From positions 58,500,089 through 58,564,088 of the forward strand of contig OX439040.1 in the NCBI GenBank assembly GCA_949317995.1: DNA of 64,000 nucleotides, written 5' to 3'. A program made the position numbers and the translations under genes. This DNA comes from Acholoe squamosa (Eukaryota; Annelida; Polychaeta; Phyllodocida; Polynoidae). Every line of letters begins with the position of its first letter. Positions within the stretch are counted from its first letter, which is position 1. This document shows positions 11,232-23,000 of the stretch, piece after piece. The notes beneath the pieces were generated by a model. That model did not search any database, was not told the DNA's origin, and saw nothing but the letters and a program-made list of their open reading frames with translations.

Positions 11232-13312
11232 TCTGTATCTTACACAACAACCTGCCCTGACCCATTCATGATGTCACAGACTGGTAGCCAATCCGATAAC
11301 CCGGCAGGTTACTCAAGTAGGGTAGGGTGGGGTAAGATGCCCTTAATTTACAACTGTGTCATTTCTAAGGAATTTATTGCTACTTACGGAATATCTTATA
11401 CATTAATCAAAGGATGGAATAACATGTTCTTCATGTGCAAAAGCTTGTCAGCCCTGCCTTATAGAATGTTATGATAAAGCATGTGTGAAAAAAGTGGGCC
11501 TTTTACCCCATCATCTTGAGGCTGGGGTAAAAGGCCCATAGCCTTTGGGAAATGGCCCACATGCACATAAAAGAGCATCATAATTGGAATAAATACTCAA
11601 TTCAAATTCTTATCATAAGAAAAGATACTAAAGATAATCTTCATAAGCTACAACTAAGATTTGGACGTTGTAAATAACCTAAAGTAACGCTTTAGATATT
11701 TCATATTTAAGTTCAAGGAATGACAGGGTAGGATAAGGTGAAATACCCTATTAACATGTAAATGAGCCAGTTCTAAGAAAATAATTCCCAATTGATGCAT
11801 ATTTTCCACAATAATCAACGGATGGAACAAGGTATAATAATTGTGGAATAGGTTGTCAGCCTAGCCTCAGGGAATATTCCATTTTAACGTTCAACAAAAA
11901 AGGGGCATTTTACCCCGGACGTCGAAAGGCTGGGGTAAAAGGCCCACACGGATGGGCCAAAAGGCCCATGAATCCGATGCTAAGGGGCTGTGTACAAATG
12001 ACATCATGCATTTTTGGACCCCCCCTCCCCCCCTTGTCATGTTTCGTCATACAACACTTGACCCCCACTTAGCATGACGTCATGCAGAGAGATACCCCCC
12101 CCAGGTGCATGAATAGTGAAGGTCTATAGGCTATAAACAAATTAAAATGGTTCAAAGGGACATATAGTGGGTGTGAATTGGCAATAAAGGATAACATATA
12201 TGCAAAGTGAAAAAAAAACAACTAGCACTGATCAACAAATGAACAGAGAAACATGCCAAACACTGTCAGCTTATATAATGTATGGGTCCCTATATGCAGG
12301 ATGTACCATTTCCATGCTTTATAGTTTTACACGGAGTACTATGTTAGTGATCATACACAAGTATTTCCTGTCACAAAAGGGCTTAAAAACTGTCTAGATC
12401 AGTAATCCAATACAGTTAATAGTCTGCTTTCTTTACAGTGAAAGTTGTACACTTGTCAGCGAAGAGAAAATCCCATATAGTTCAAGAGCTTGAATGTATT
12501 GATATATTGAATGTATTGATTTAATCTGTAACTTGAACCATATACAAGTGTACTAGAAATAGGTTTCAGGCAGAACATTTGAATTTAGTGAGTGGCCTAA
12601 TAGAAAAAAAAACTCAGAAAGCATCACAAATTCTCAGGAGACCATCAATTGCAATCATAGTTCCAATTTGTGATCTTACAAAGCAATCGAGTCACCTCAG
12701 CATTTTACTGTAGAATCTGCAAATAAGGTGAGTCCGATAGAGTTCCATACAGACAAAGATGTGGAGAGTAAGTTTAGAGGGAGGTCCCCTTTATATCTCC
12801 CCAAGCATCCCCTCAGTGAAAATAGCAACAGGGTGGTAGAGAGCTCCAGGGGAGTGTTCATTATTTATCAACAGTGGGACTCCGGGAGGGGGTGGATTGG
12901 GAGAGGAGCAAAATAATTTTGACACCTCAAGGAGGGGGGGGGGGCAATATCACACCTTTTAAAAAAGAAGCCTGTGGATTACTATGGATGCTGACCTGAG
13001 GCAACAGCAGCAGTTCAGGGGTATTTTAGATGCATCATTTTAGATCCTGAGTGCAGCAGTGGTCCTTTTCAAAAAGGGTTAAATTGGTATAGGTAGGATA
13101 GAGTAGTAGTGCCCCCTTATAGTGGCCTGGACATCACCTTGATTTTACACTGACATTGATGGCAGTGACACTCATTGAGTGTGATGTCTGAGGAATGCAT
13201 GCATGTAGGGCCTATACTATAGGTAATAAATATATGTCAGATGAATGCATTAAACTTTCCTACCTTTACAAATCTTTTTACAAAAGTTTTTGTTCTTGCC
13301 AAAACCAAAGCA

Positions 13313-15297
13313 TCCCAGCAAATCCTAGTGAACATGAGTCATGCTGGGTGAGGAATGTGTGAGTACATTGAGTGATAACGAATAATGTCATTTTGTGTGA
13401 TACAACGTCAACTCTCACTCAGCTTGACAAACCTTCACTTTAATACTTCAGTAAGACCTGAGAGAGCATGCGTCAACATGTGTCAATACTTGTCAACTCT
13501 CACACCGCTTCACATGTCTTCACTCATTTCCATAAAGATGTGAGGGGAACTGGGTGAGCAAGTGTCAACATGTGTCAATACTTGTCAACTCTCACACAGC
13601 TTCACATGTCTTCACTCATTTCCATAAAGATGTGAGGGGAACTGGGTGAGCAAATGTCAACATGTGTCAATACTTGTCAACTCTCACCCAACCTCACATG
13701 TCTTCACTCATTTCCATAAGGATGTGATGGGAACTGGGTGAGGATTCGTCAATACTTGTCAACTCTCAGGCAGCTTCACATGTCTTCACTTACTTCAATA
13801 AAGATGTGAGGGGACCAGGGTGAGCACATGTCAACATGTGTCAATACTTGTCAACTCTCACCTAGCATGACATTTCTTCATCAAGCCTTCAACAATAAGA
13901 GACTATGGAAACTGTATGGATTCTCATGGCTTGTACTTTGCAGAGTGGGCCTATGGAGTAAATGTCAATATGAGAATTTATGTTTCACAGAGCAAGTTTC
14001 TTTTTTACATGGCATGAAATACATATGAATCAGGAACATAATGATAGCCAAGTATATGTGATTTAGTGCATACATTAGACATAATAGCTCATTTGTTTTG
14101 TCTATGGGACATAGCACTGTATTGGAATTGCATATGTTTTACATGATATCTAAGTATCTGTTTGTCCTAGTTTGATGGGATATGAAGGTTTAATGTCTAC
14201 TGATCAGCTAGGTCACAGCTGATTAGAGCAAATATATAGGATCTCTTCATAGGCTGGTTAAATAACTCTGTATTGAGTGATAATAGGGGCAGATACTTTG
14301 TCCAACATTAGCATGACAGACTGTGTGAGGAGATGTGAGCATGCGTCAAGATTCGCCAACTCTCACCCACCATGACATAACTTCATGCACAATGACACAT
14401 TATGTACTATTCTTTGTTTTGATTGGTCCATTTCAAATTTCCCTCCCATTCCTTTGTTCTCCTCCTGCTTTCAAAACAGTCAGGCAGAGGCAGCCATGGA
14501 GAACAGATCTTGTGGTAGGTGGTCACACAGTTCTAGATTGATTTGACTTTAAATCCTATGTGATAAGTATTTATACAGTAACACATTGATATTATCTACA
14601 ATCCCTGAACATCTATCTTGTTGCTGAATTCAGCTATTTGTCTCAACACCCCAAATTAATGTAGAACTTTCTATATATGTGAGCAAGGCTCAGGGAAATT
14701 CTGGGGGATTCAGGCTGCCATATGGGAGTGGTCATTGTTTATCAATTTGGATGTGAGTGGGTGGTGAAAACTAGATTGCTGCTGTTTGTTTATGACCATT
14801 TCTTATCATTTCAACAGGCATTCTCAAGACTGATACAAGGAAAATTCAACTCACACAGCTGACAGAATATCTATCCATTTTCAAGCAAAGTGGGCAACAC
14901 ATGACATGCAGAGGAGAGATATCTTCAATGGGAACCAGCATATGAAGAGCTGAATTGATGTTAATAAAGTTATGAAATATCAGAAATCCACAACCACCTG
15001 CAACCCCCCCCCCCTGCCTATCCCCCACCCATAAATTAGTCTGTGCATCAATATATGTGATACTGTGTCATGACCCATGTGTCAGTGTGTGTGATAATGT
15101 GTGATGACACATGATGTCATCATGTGTCATTGTTGGTGAAGGTTCACGCATGTTGACTCAACTTCACAAATTTGGCTGGGATGTTCACGCATGCGTCATA
15201 TCTTGTCATGGTCCGTGATCACCCACGCGTCAAGTCCTAAGAGCGCATGGGGTGAGGCTGGCGCAGCATGACAAAAGTTGACACAGATTTGCTGGGA
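13313..15297. mobile_element. TIR element E3, inserted in E2a
   Basis: It starts TCCCAGCAAATC and ends GATTTGCTGGGA. The uninterrupted site survives in E2b at 42711-42720 (AGCATATTGT). Compared with it, the insertion shows either a 2-bp AT duplication with ends CCCAGC...GCTGGG, or no duplication if the terminal T and A belong to the element. It contains a 92-bp minisatellite and no recognisable transposase. Confidence 0.85.
13479..13880 (+). repeat. 92-bp tandem repeat inside E3
   Basis: Units containing TCAATACTTGTCAACTCTCA start at 13483, 13575, 13667, 13749 and 13841, so the spacing is 92, 92, 82 and 92 bp. Each unit carries CACATGTCTTCACT and GATGTGAGGGGAACTGGGTG. One unit has a 10-bp deletion. 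A diverged partial unit occurs near 14340. Confidence 0.9.
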
Positions 15298-15837
15298 TAT
15301 TGTGATTTCTTGATGACATGATGTCATGCAGCCCATGACCCCCCTCCCCCCCTTGTCATGCTTGGTCATGGCAAGTGGAACCCCCCCTCCCCCCCCTCCT
15401 GCATGACGTCATTTGTACACAGCCCCTAAGACGATGTTTACATAAAAAGCCCATGTAGCTGTTGGAATAAATGGAAGGTGAATAAAATGTATCTTTATGG
15501 CCTACTCTTAACTCCTTTACCTTATAGCACCTCAGCTAATAGTTTTAACCCCTTTACCTTGCTATCCAACAAACCATGCACATTTCAGGACCCTTTCATT
15601 TCTAATTATTTTAAATTGAACATGATGATCTTAACAGTTATAAAATATTAAATGTCTGATAAGTCGGCTATTTCCCCGGGGTATTTCTCTTCCAATCACA
15701 ATGAAAACCTACAAAAGAGGTCTCCTTGAGGTATTCTTTACTTCCAAGTGTTACATCGGTGTATACAACCACTACCTTAGACATGAGGGCTAAAGGGCCC
15801 TTTACCCCAAAGGGCATCTTACCCCTTTCTACCCTAA

Positions 15838-17418
15838 CTATAAACGCAAGTCAGTTTGGCCAGGGGTCGAACATACCGACTGATGTGGGGTGTGCCGCGG
15901 TCCACGGTGGGTTCTATTGGTGATCACATGACTGCTCTCTATTACAGAAGGTAAGGAAAAACGAGTTTACTATGACAGGGAGCTTTCATTTGTGAATATA
16001 TAGATTAGTCCACTATGTAACGACTTATTCCACGAACGTATTGCTATCTTTTATCATTTTATCTTGATTATTTAACAATCATTTAACTAAAATAGAACAT
16101 GAGAAACATCGACCAGGTGATGATATGAACAAGTTCAGGATCGTTTTAAAGAATTCAGATGTTGAACATTTATGCTCCCCAAACCGAATAAAAATGGCGG
16201 CAGGACGAGAAGAAGTTCGAACTACGGTCAGTAAATGCCACTTTTTATCGTACATCGATCATAATTCTTTGTATATTGTGGTTTTTATACAAATAACAAA
16301 CTGTATGGGTTAAGAGTGATGCGTATTTAAGTGTCGTACGGCTGTCAAAGAACATATATATCTTGTTGATCTGGAACATGTTCTAATATCGCTCACTCTG
16401 CGCCGGGCGGCCGGTGCATGTGATGATGCGTATTTTTGAGGCCTGTTGTCAGTAATACACAAGTTTCGAGTTCGCCGTGAACGGCCCTAGAGCCGGGGAT
16501 TCCAACGGTTGGTGGCGCTGTAAATGACCGGAAGGAGGGGTTAGAAGATAGCCACAGGGAGTAGGGGGTGGAATGACCGGGAGGCAGGCCAGGGGCAGCG
16601 GCAGGAGGAGGGGTACACTCACTGTATCTCATAGTCACTGTGCGCGACTCAGTTAAGGACTGAGTCGCTGGGACTGCCCTAGCTAAAACTTGCAGGTGCT
16701 CTAGAAACAGCAAGTTTCTAAGAATAACATTTGACAGAAACCAATCCCCAACAATCAGCTTATAATATTGACAAGAGTACCACCTTAGTTTTGCTGTCTG
16801 TGAGTGGGAAGAGCGTCTTTTGTTGGAAACCTTTAGATCGCACCTTTTTCCAAGGTTTGGCACATGCTGTGTGAGCTGCAACAGGTAGCCATAAGCAGGT
16901 GCATTTTCTGCCAGACAGGAAGTCAATCTCCACTCACCAAGCAGATCCTCATGGATAACATTATTTCATGAATAACACCTCTGTTGTGAGACCTGAAACC
17001 ACTTCCATCATGGCTGACCGTGGCACCTAAACTTGATGTGAAGGCTATTAAACAGATTTGCAAGAACCAAATAATCTGGGCCCCCGTATGAAAGGTTTCT
17101 CACAAAATGGCAGCAAACATGTCTTATTAAGCCATCCTTAAGAGGAAATTGACATAAAAAAATTATGTCCTACAATTCCAGCCACCTGACAAATTAGCCC
17201 TATGCAGGAAGCCTGACTCTCCCGTTAGGTAAGAGTCAGCGCCCGCCGGACAATGTATCTCCTAACTAGGTCACTGTGTGTATCATTAAAGTCCTTCTAT
17301 CTATCATATCCAACAAGATATGGCTTATCCATTCAAGGTACAGGACCATACATGCATGGTGTATACCTGTATGGATTCCCTATCAGATATTTGCATTAGG
17401 CCATGAGAACTCAGGTTA
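15838..17418. other. Non-repeat interval with a possible first exon
   Basis: No recognisable coding exon. The sequence near 16192-16225 (AAAATGGCGGCAGGACGAG, with a possible donor GTCAGT at 16228) resembles a 5' terminal exon, and a GC-richer stretch follows at 16390-16680, as near promoters. No downstream exon could be linked to it. A stretch at 15856-15880 echoes the arm of foldback F (CCAGGGGTCGAAC). A 177-codon minus-strand open frame at 16393-16926 resembles nothing I know. Confidence 0.3.
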
Positions 17419-17700
17419 CAGTTTACCGTCCGAGCTATTTTGAAAATTGATGAGGCAATTTTTCATTATTCATTATATAGGTACCACTGTCTGAAAATCT
17501 CCAGGTTGTATATGCCACCATGTTATTGACATTCCTTGCACTGTAAGCTTTAATTTGATACCAAATATGGCCCCCTTTGCTCATTCCTACCATGTCCGAA
17601 TACATTTTTGAGGAATTTAAACAATTTTTTTTTAGATAATGAATAATGAAATTTTCTCATGCGGCCCTTTAAATGCATGCGGGCGGTGGACGGTAAACTG
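17419..17700. mobile_element. Short TIR element with CAGTTTACCGTCC ends
   Basis: CAGTTTACCGTCC at the left and GGACGGTAAACTG at the right are flanked by TA. The second-order inverted stretch TTTCATTATTCATTAT / GATAATGAATAATGAAA also pairs. It has no coding capacity and is a typical TA-flanked MITE. Confidence 0.75.
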
Positions 17701-17863
17701 TAATATGAGTTCCATTGGCCTTAATGCCTTCAGCAGGAGGGTTTTAATTTCAGAGCTAGTACATTTCCTATATGTAAAATCTACTCCAACCCCTCCTTCC
17801 TGTGTGCTCACAGGCTGGGTATCAGCGAAGTGAGCGCGGGAAAGCTATCTCGGAACTCCTGTA

Positions 17864-18211
17864 TTGAGGTTCCCGAAACCGTAGCACTTTCTCTCCTCCT
17901 TTCGCGGAAACGGTTGAATTCCGGTCAAGTGACCCTGTTATATTATGTTTGTTTGTAAATGGTATTTAAACTTTAATATGCCTTTTCTACATGAAACACT
18001 GGTTGATATTGTTAAAGTCTATTAAAAGAGACCATCATTTTATCCAAAATTGTACATTGTAACTGCTGCAGGGTCTAGATATGTGTTTTTACTTTATAAT
18101 CCTTAGTGTAAGCAAACATAATATAACAGGGTCACATGACCGGAATTCAACCGTTTCCACGAAAGGAGGCAAGAAAGTGCTACGGCGAGCCTACAGTTTC
18201 GGGAACCTCAA
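17864..18211. mobile_element. Short TIR element with arms of about 100 bp
   Basis: The left arm, TTGAGGTTCCCGAAAC onward, pairs with the right arm ending GTTTCGGGAACCTCAA for about 100 bp, including CGGTTGAATTCCGGTCA. TA flanks both ends. The centre is AT-rich and non-coding. Confidence 0.82.
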
Positions 18212-18242
18212 TAGGCTCTATTTTGATTTGACAGCACACTTA

Positions 18243-18525
18243 GGGAGTGGTCATTATTTATCAACAGGGGGGGGGGGATGGTGGGTTTGAGGGGGAGGCG
18301 TAAAAAATCCAGACCCCTCCTGAGGGGGGGGGGCTAAAAAAAATTGACCCCTTTGAGGGGGGGGCTAAAAAAATTTACCCTCTTTTTAGCAAAAAAAAAG
18401 CCCACGCGCTACTATAGATCAAATAGGGGCAGGAAAATTCTCCGCGCCTCCGGCGTGGGGGGGGCATAAAATATTTTCGAAAACCAACAAACCCCCCCCC
18501 CCGGTGATAAATAATGACCACTCCC
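18243..18525. mobile_element. MITE A, copy 2
   Basis: Ends GGGAGTGGTCATTATTTATC and GATAAATAATGACCACTCCC are perfect inverses, followed inward by G and C tracts. TTA lies on both sides (18240-18242, 18526-18528). A G-rich stretch at 18535-18650 just beyond it looks like an eroded fragment of the same family. Confidence 0.9.
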
Positions 18526-18674
18526 TTATAGGAGTGGTACCAACGGAGGGGGGGTCAAACAAATTCCAGACCCCGCCTAAGGGGGGGGGACAAAAAAAAA
18601 TTCACCCCTTTTAGTCTTGAGCGAAAAAGCCCGAGCGCTACTAAAGAATAATAGCGCTACTAAAGAATAATACG

Positions 18675-19010
18675 AGTGCCGCTCGTAGTGCAAGTGTGCG
18701 GCCTGAGAAGCCCTGTGTACAGGCTCTAAAATTTCTTTGATGATTCCCCCCCCACCCCCAGTGCCGCTCATGGTGCCAGTATGCGGCCTGAGAAGCCCTG
18801 TCTACAGGCTCTAAACTTTCTTTGATGACCCCCCCCCCCCCACCCCGAGTGCTGCTCATGGTGCCAGTATGCGGCCTGAGAAGTCCTGTGTACAGGCTCC
18901 AACTTTCCATTGATGTCCCTCCCCCCAGTGCCACCCATGGTGTCAGTGTACAGCATGAGAAGACATATGTACAGGCTTTAACGTTCCTTTTTTATGTCTA
19001 CCACCCCTAC
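18675..19010 (+). repeat. Four-copy tandem repeat of about 85 bp
   Basis: Units starting AGTGCCGCTC or a variant lie at 18675, 18760, 18848 and 18927. Each carries GCGGCCTGAGAAG and TGTACAGGCTC and ends in a C-tract of variable length. Open frames reported through this array on the minus strand are products of the repeat. Confidence 0.88.
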
Positions 19011-19122
19011 AACCTTTGTAGGAATGATTATAATGTTAATACTTTTAATCTAGAATGTCCATTAACTTTATGAACGTTTTGATTATTAACCCAAAAGGGG
19101 TTATAGGTAACGGGTAAAACTA

Positions 19123-19355
19123 CTGTAAACTCCCGCGTATAAGATGCGCTGCGCGTATAAGACGCACCCCAAACTCAGCACATGCATTTTCGCGTATAAG
19201 ACGCACATTTTAAGGCTGAAATTTGTAAGATTAGTACATTTCTATAGTAAAATTACCCCTCGTATAAGACGCACCCCAAACTTGAAAAAATCCTATAAGA
19301 CCCCCCAGGCATTTGTTTGGTGTAGAGGACGCGTCTTATACGCGGGAGTTTACGG
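19123..19355. mobile_element. MITE D, copy 1
   Basis: The left end is CTGTAAACTCCCGCGTATAA and the right end TTATACGCGGGAGTTTACGG, with TA on both sides. Internal GCGTATAAGACGCACCCC occurs in repeated copies. It belongs to the family seen at 21471, 22235 and 36997. TA duplication suggests Tc1/mariner-type mobilisation, which is an inference. Confidence 0.85.
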
Positions 19356-20088
19356 TAGGTCATTTTCAGTGCCTACTTCCGGTTGGAAAAAAGATGAGAA
19401 AAACGAATTTGTTTTTTGCAAAAGAAGGGTCATATCACAATTTTTTTTCTAATCTTGCTAATAGAATTATAGCTAAATATGTTAGGCTTACCTTGATATT
19501 GTATTCTTATGTGCAGCAGATTAGCTAGAATCTTTATTGAAACAGGTAAGGGTAGGGGTCCATAATCCTCCATGGCAGTTAAGACGCTTTTGTTTCCAAT
19601 GGTTACGGCCCCATAGGAGGTGCAAATAAACAACTTTCCCGCATTTTTCGACTGAGGTGGTGCGGACAATTGCATTTTGGGTAAAAAAATTGATCCGATT
19701 TTTTTGTAAATTATAATATAGAAATATGATAAAGAATGGCAAAAAGATATCATTTGAATTGATATGTATCATTAAAATCATAAAAGAAATTATGTGTTCG
19801 CCCTGTCGTTAATTCTCATCACAAAGCCATGGTCGTGCAAATTGACCCAAATAACTATGGAAATTGGGTCGGGCATGCACAGAGCGAACCAAAATCCAAA
19901 ATAGCGGACAGCGAGACGATCAACTCACAGTGCCATGCAAATGCTGGATTATAACAAAATGGAGGAGAATTACACTGTCTCATGCATTTTTATGGTTACT
20001 ATGGATCATTATTCAACACCTCCTGGTAATGTGCAATGCTTAACTCGCCAAGAGAGGAGTTATTCACCAATGAAACATACAAGCGATA
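19356..20088 (+). promoter_or_regulatory. Probable NUP85 promoter and 5' UTR
   Basis: This is the unique sequence between the last upstream MITE and the NUP85 start codon. A locally CpG-containing stretch at about 19860-19925 is the best guess for the core promoter. No clear TATA box at a useful distance. An in-frame TGA at 20071-20073 precedes the chosen ATG, which supports that start. Confidence 0.35.
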
Positions 20089-23000
20089 ATGGATGCGTTC
20101 TCCATAGGCTTAACCATTGACACTGATAACGCTCAAAGAAAACATGAGGTTAGTATCAGAAGGGGCCTAAAAGAAGAGAGATTAAGTGCCCTTTTGGGTT
20201 ACTTGCATTGCAAAATGCTGTCCTATATTTATGACAGTAAAGCCCCCCCCCCCACCCTTCCATGATGCTGAACTTGGTTACAACGAAATTTGGTTACAAC
20301 GAATTTTTGCAGTTTGTAACTAGAGGTTCGTTGCAAGTTTTACTGTACCAATGTTCATATCTAGTTAGGTATTCTACCTCATCACCACTTTCATGAGAAA
20401 AAAAATTAGGGTTGACCCTATTATACCGCAGTCTCAAGTCATTCTAGAAATATGATATCTATTTGTTTCAGTATGTGCCGGACGATGCATGCATATCAGG
20501 CTGCAAGACAACATGGGGCCTTGGCAATCAGCTCTTCCTGTTTGCTGGAGGAGATGTCCCCGATAGTGGTAAGACAAACTTAATTTTAACTTAGGCCACA
20601 TCAAATTAAAAAGTTGGTCTATGGATTTTCATTTTGAAAAAAATAGAGAGGGAGGGCGATTTTTTTTTTTTTTTTTTTTGTCAATGGATTCTGCACATCA
20701 CAGATGTGGAGAGGGCGATTTTTTTTTTTTTTTTTCATAACCAAAGATTTCCCAGGAAAGGAGTTGACAGTTTTTAAAGCTAGTATCAGACTTATAATAT
20801 CTGCAGAGATGTCAGACCTTCAGATGTCCATCTATTTTCAGAGGTTCAAACTTTCCTAAAAAATTATACATCTCAGAGGCCTATTCCATCTTGTGGTCAT
20901 AATATGGATAGAGAGAATTACATTGATCATAGATACCCTTACAACATATCCTTTCTACTTCTAATGAGCCTAATGCTGAGCATAATCATGCCTTGTGCTG
21001 CCCTCTAGACCTTCTAGACAAAAAACCTTTCAGAGATCCTCTGATCTCTGAAATCTCATTTCAGAGGACATGAATCTTAGCTGGCTGCTGATTGGCTGAA
21101 ATCATTATTTATTGTTTTTAATTGTATTTCTATGTTCATCCGTTCTAGGGATGGTCTTTATAATTTTGAGTGAAGGGAACAGGTTGAAATGAAGACGAGA
21201 TGGGTGCTTTTAGCATAATATATTGGGGGAATGAGTGCTTTGCTTATTAAAGACCCAAAAATTTTCAGAGGTTGAGCCCATTACCAACTGACATCTCTGA
21301 ATATCTACCATTGTTGTTCAAAAATTATGGCCAAAAAGAAATCAGATTTTTGCTGAAAATGGTGCGGGCGCAATACATAGACAAATTAATTTTCAAAAAA
21401 AAAAATTTGTATTTCTGAAAATATGATGCGGGAAATCCATAGATCAATTATTTAATTTGGTGTGGCCTTACCGTAATCTTCCGCGTATAAGGCGCAGCCC
21501 GTGTATAAGCACACCTAGAGTTTTGAAAAATTTTCAAAAAAATGAAAAATTCATAACTTTGGTTCTACTGAATGAATTTTCAAAATTCAAAAATCTATGT
21601 GTAGCTTGGGCCACCCCTGACCCTCCTGAGCCCCCCCCCCCCCCCCATGTCCTATTATGACCAAGGGGCATGTAAGATATCAAAAGAAAGGTCTTGGTGT
21701 CCCCCTTGTGGGAACTAAGGGAGCGTTCATTATTTTTGGCAGGGGGGGTGAGCATTTTGAGTGGGGGCAGCTCATTTTGGGACATTAGTGAGGGGGAGGC
21801 ACTTTATTTTAGGGTATTTCTGTGGGGAGGCACTTCATTTTTGGATATTCATGTAGGGGGGGGGCGCTTCATTTTAGGATATTCGTGCCAGGGGATATTT
21901 TATTCTAGGGCACTGGTATTTGTCATATGCCAGATTTTTTTCCTTTTTTCGAGCAAAATCAGTTTCTAAATCATTTTCTCCAAAAGTCTCCCCCCGGCTT
22001 ATGACCAAGTTTTATTGCTATAAATTATAGAGTTTTTCAAAACCTCTTGAAATTTCAATCTGAAGTCATCTCATGATATTTTCCCAAACTCTAGCCCTGG
22101 CTTATGACTGAGGTAGGCTTATGAACAGGGTTTCACAGTAATTCCTAGTCTAAAAGAGGGGGTGTGCACTTATTAGGGTATGTGTACTAATTACATTGAA
22201 AACAGTGTAGAATTTATTAGGCAGTCGGAACCTACCGTAATCTCCCGCGTATAAGGCGCGTCTTATACGCCAAACAAAATGCTGCTGAGTCTTATACGTG
22301 GGAGGGACATTGCCTTGAGTTTGGGGTGCGCCTTATAGGGGGGGTATTTTTACTATAGAACAATATTAAGTTAACAAATATCTGGCCTTAGGGGTGCGCC
22401 TTATACATGGGACAGGCCTCCCTTAGTTGGGGCTGCGCCTTATATGCGGGCTGCGCCTTATACGCGGGAGATTACGGTAATCAGGCATCAGCAACTTATA
22501 CTTAAGTTACACCATTCTCCCAAATTCAGAATATCTACTGTAAACGTAGATATTTTCGTGTGTATGAATTTTCGCAGAAAAGGTAAAAGAGACATTTTCA
22601 TGTGTACTTAAATTTGCAGATTTTTAATTCAAAAGTGTGAGTAGGCAAACAGAAACGATCACCCATATACCCCCGCATAGATGTCCCTTTCCCCTTACCT
22701 GCTCACAAGTATGCATTGTCAGGATACGGAGGGCTAAGGGAGTGATAATTTTTTCGACTACTATACAGACTTAGCAGGTTTAATTATTAGCCAATGAGAT
22801 GATCCCAACTGTTCACTGCAGTCCTCTCGGGGGCCAAATGGTACCCATCTGGTAGGTCTTATCTGTAGAACTTGCTGGTAACAAGGTCCAGCAATGGCCA
22901 CGCCCATGGTATAACCTGCTACATCGGAATAGGTTGAAAGGGTGCATTCGCACACGCTTTTTTGGCTCTTCAGGTGTGGGTCAAAAATTTTTGACCCCTT

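Larger units (their letters stand above)
11984..15426. mobile_element. TIR element E2a, inserted in E1
   Basis: Ends GGGGCTGTGTACAAATGACR and the inverse are flanked by TAA on both sides (11981-11983, 15427-15429), a 3-bp duplication. The contents match E2b (41345-42843) nearly base for base, except that E3 interrupts this copy. It includes GTCATGACG-type sub-ends with C-tracts near each terminus. A 65-codon open frame (12200-12397) has a similar counterpart in E2b, but I recognise no product and treat it as incidental. Confidence 0.88.
11320..15834. mobile_element. TIR element E1 (outermost of a three-level nest)
   Basis: The left end is GGGTAGGGTGGGGTAAGATG and the right end its inverse (CATCTTACCCCTTTCTACCC). 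Both are flanked by TA. The E1 sequence alone is 1.07 kb. It contains two diverged direct copies of a unit (about 11320-11560 and 11728-11970), each ending near GGCTGGGGTAAAAGGCCC. A second element, E2a, is inserted at 11984. Confidence 0.78.

Noticed and set aside
12200..12397. Small frame conserved between E2a and E2b (also 41588-41776)
   Set aside because: The frames are similar because the elements are near-identical copies. The length and composition do not suggest a transposase or other product.
16393..16926. 177-codon minus-strand open frame
   Set aside because: It lies in GC-rich sequence where long chance frames are expected. It has no recognised motif and no supporting splice structure.
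18577..18956. Overlapping minus-strand frames with similar peptides
   Set aside because: Produced by the 85-bp tandem repeat and G/C tracts.
21534..21969. Open frames with WGGTSF / GGSSFW-like runs
   Set aside because: They lie in the G-rich internal repeats of element G and in the D copy 2 segment left of it.
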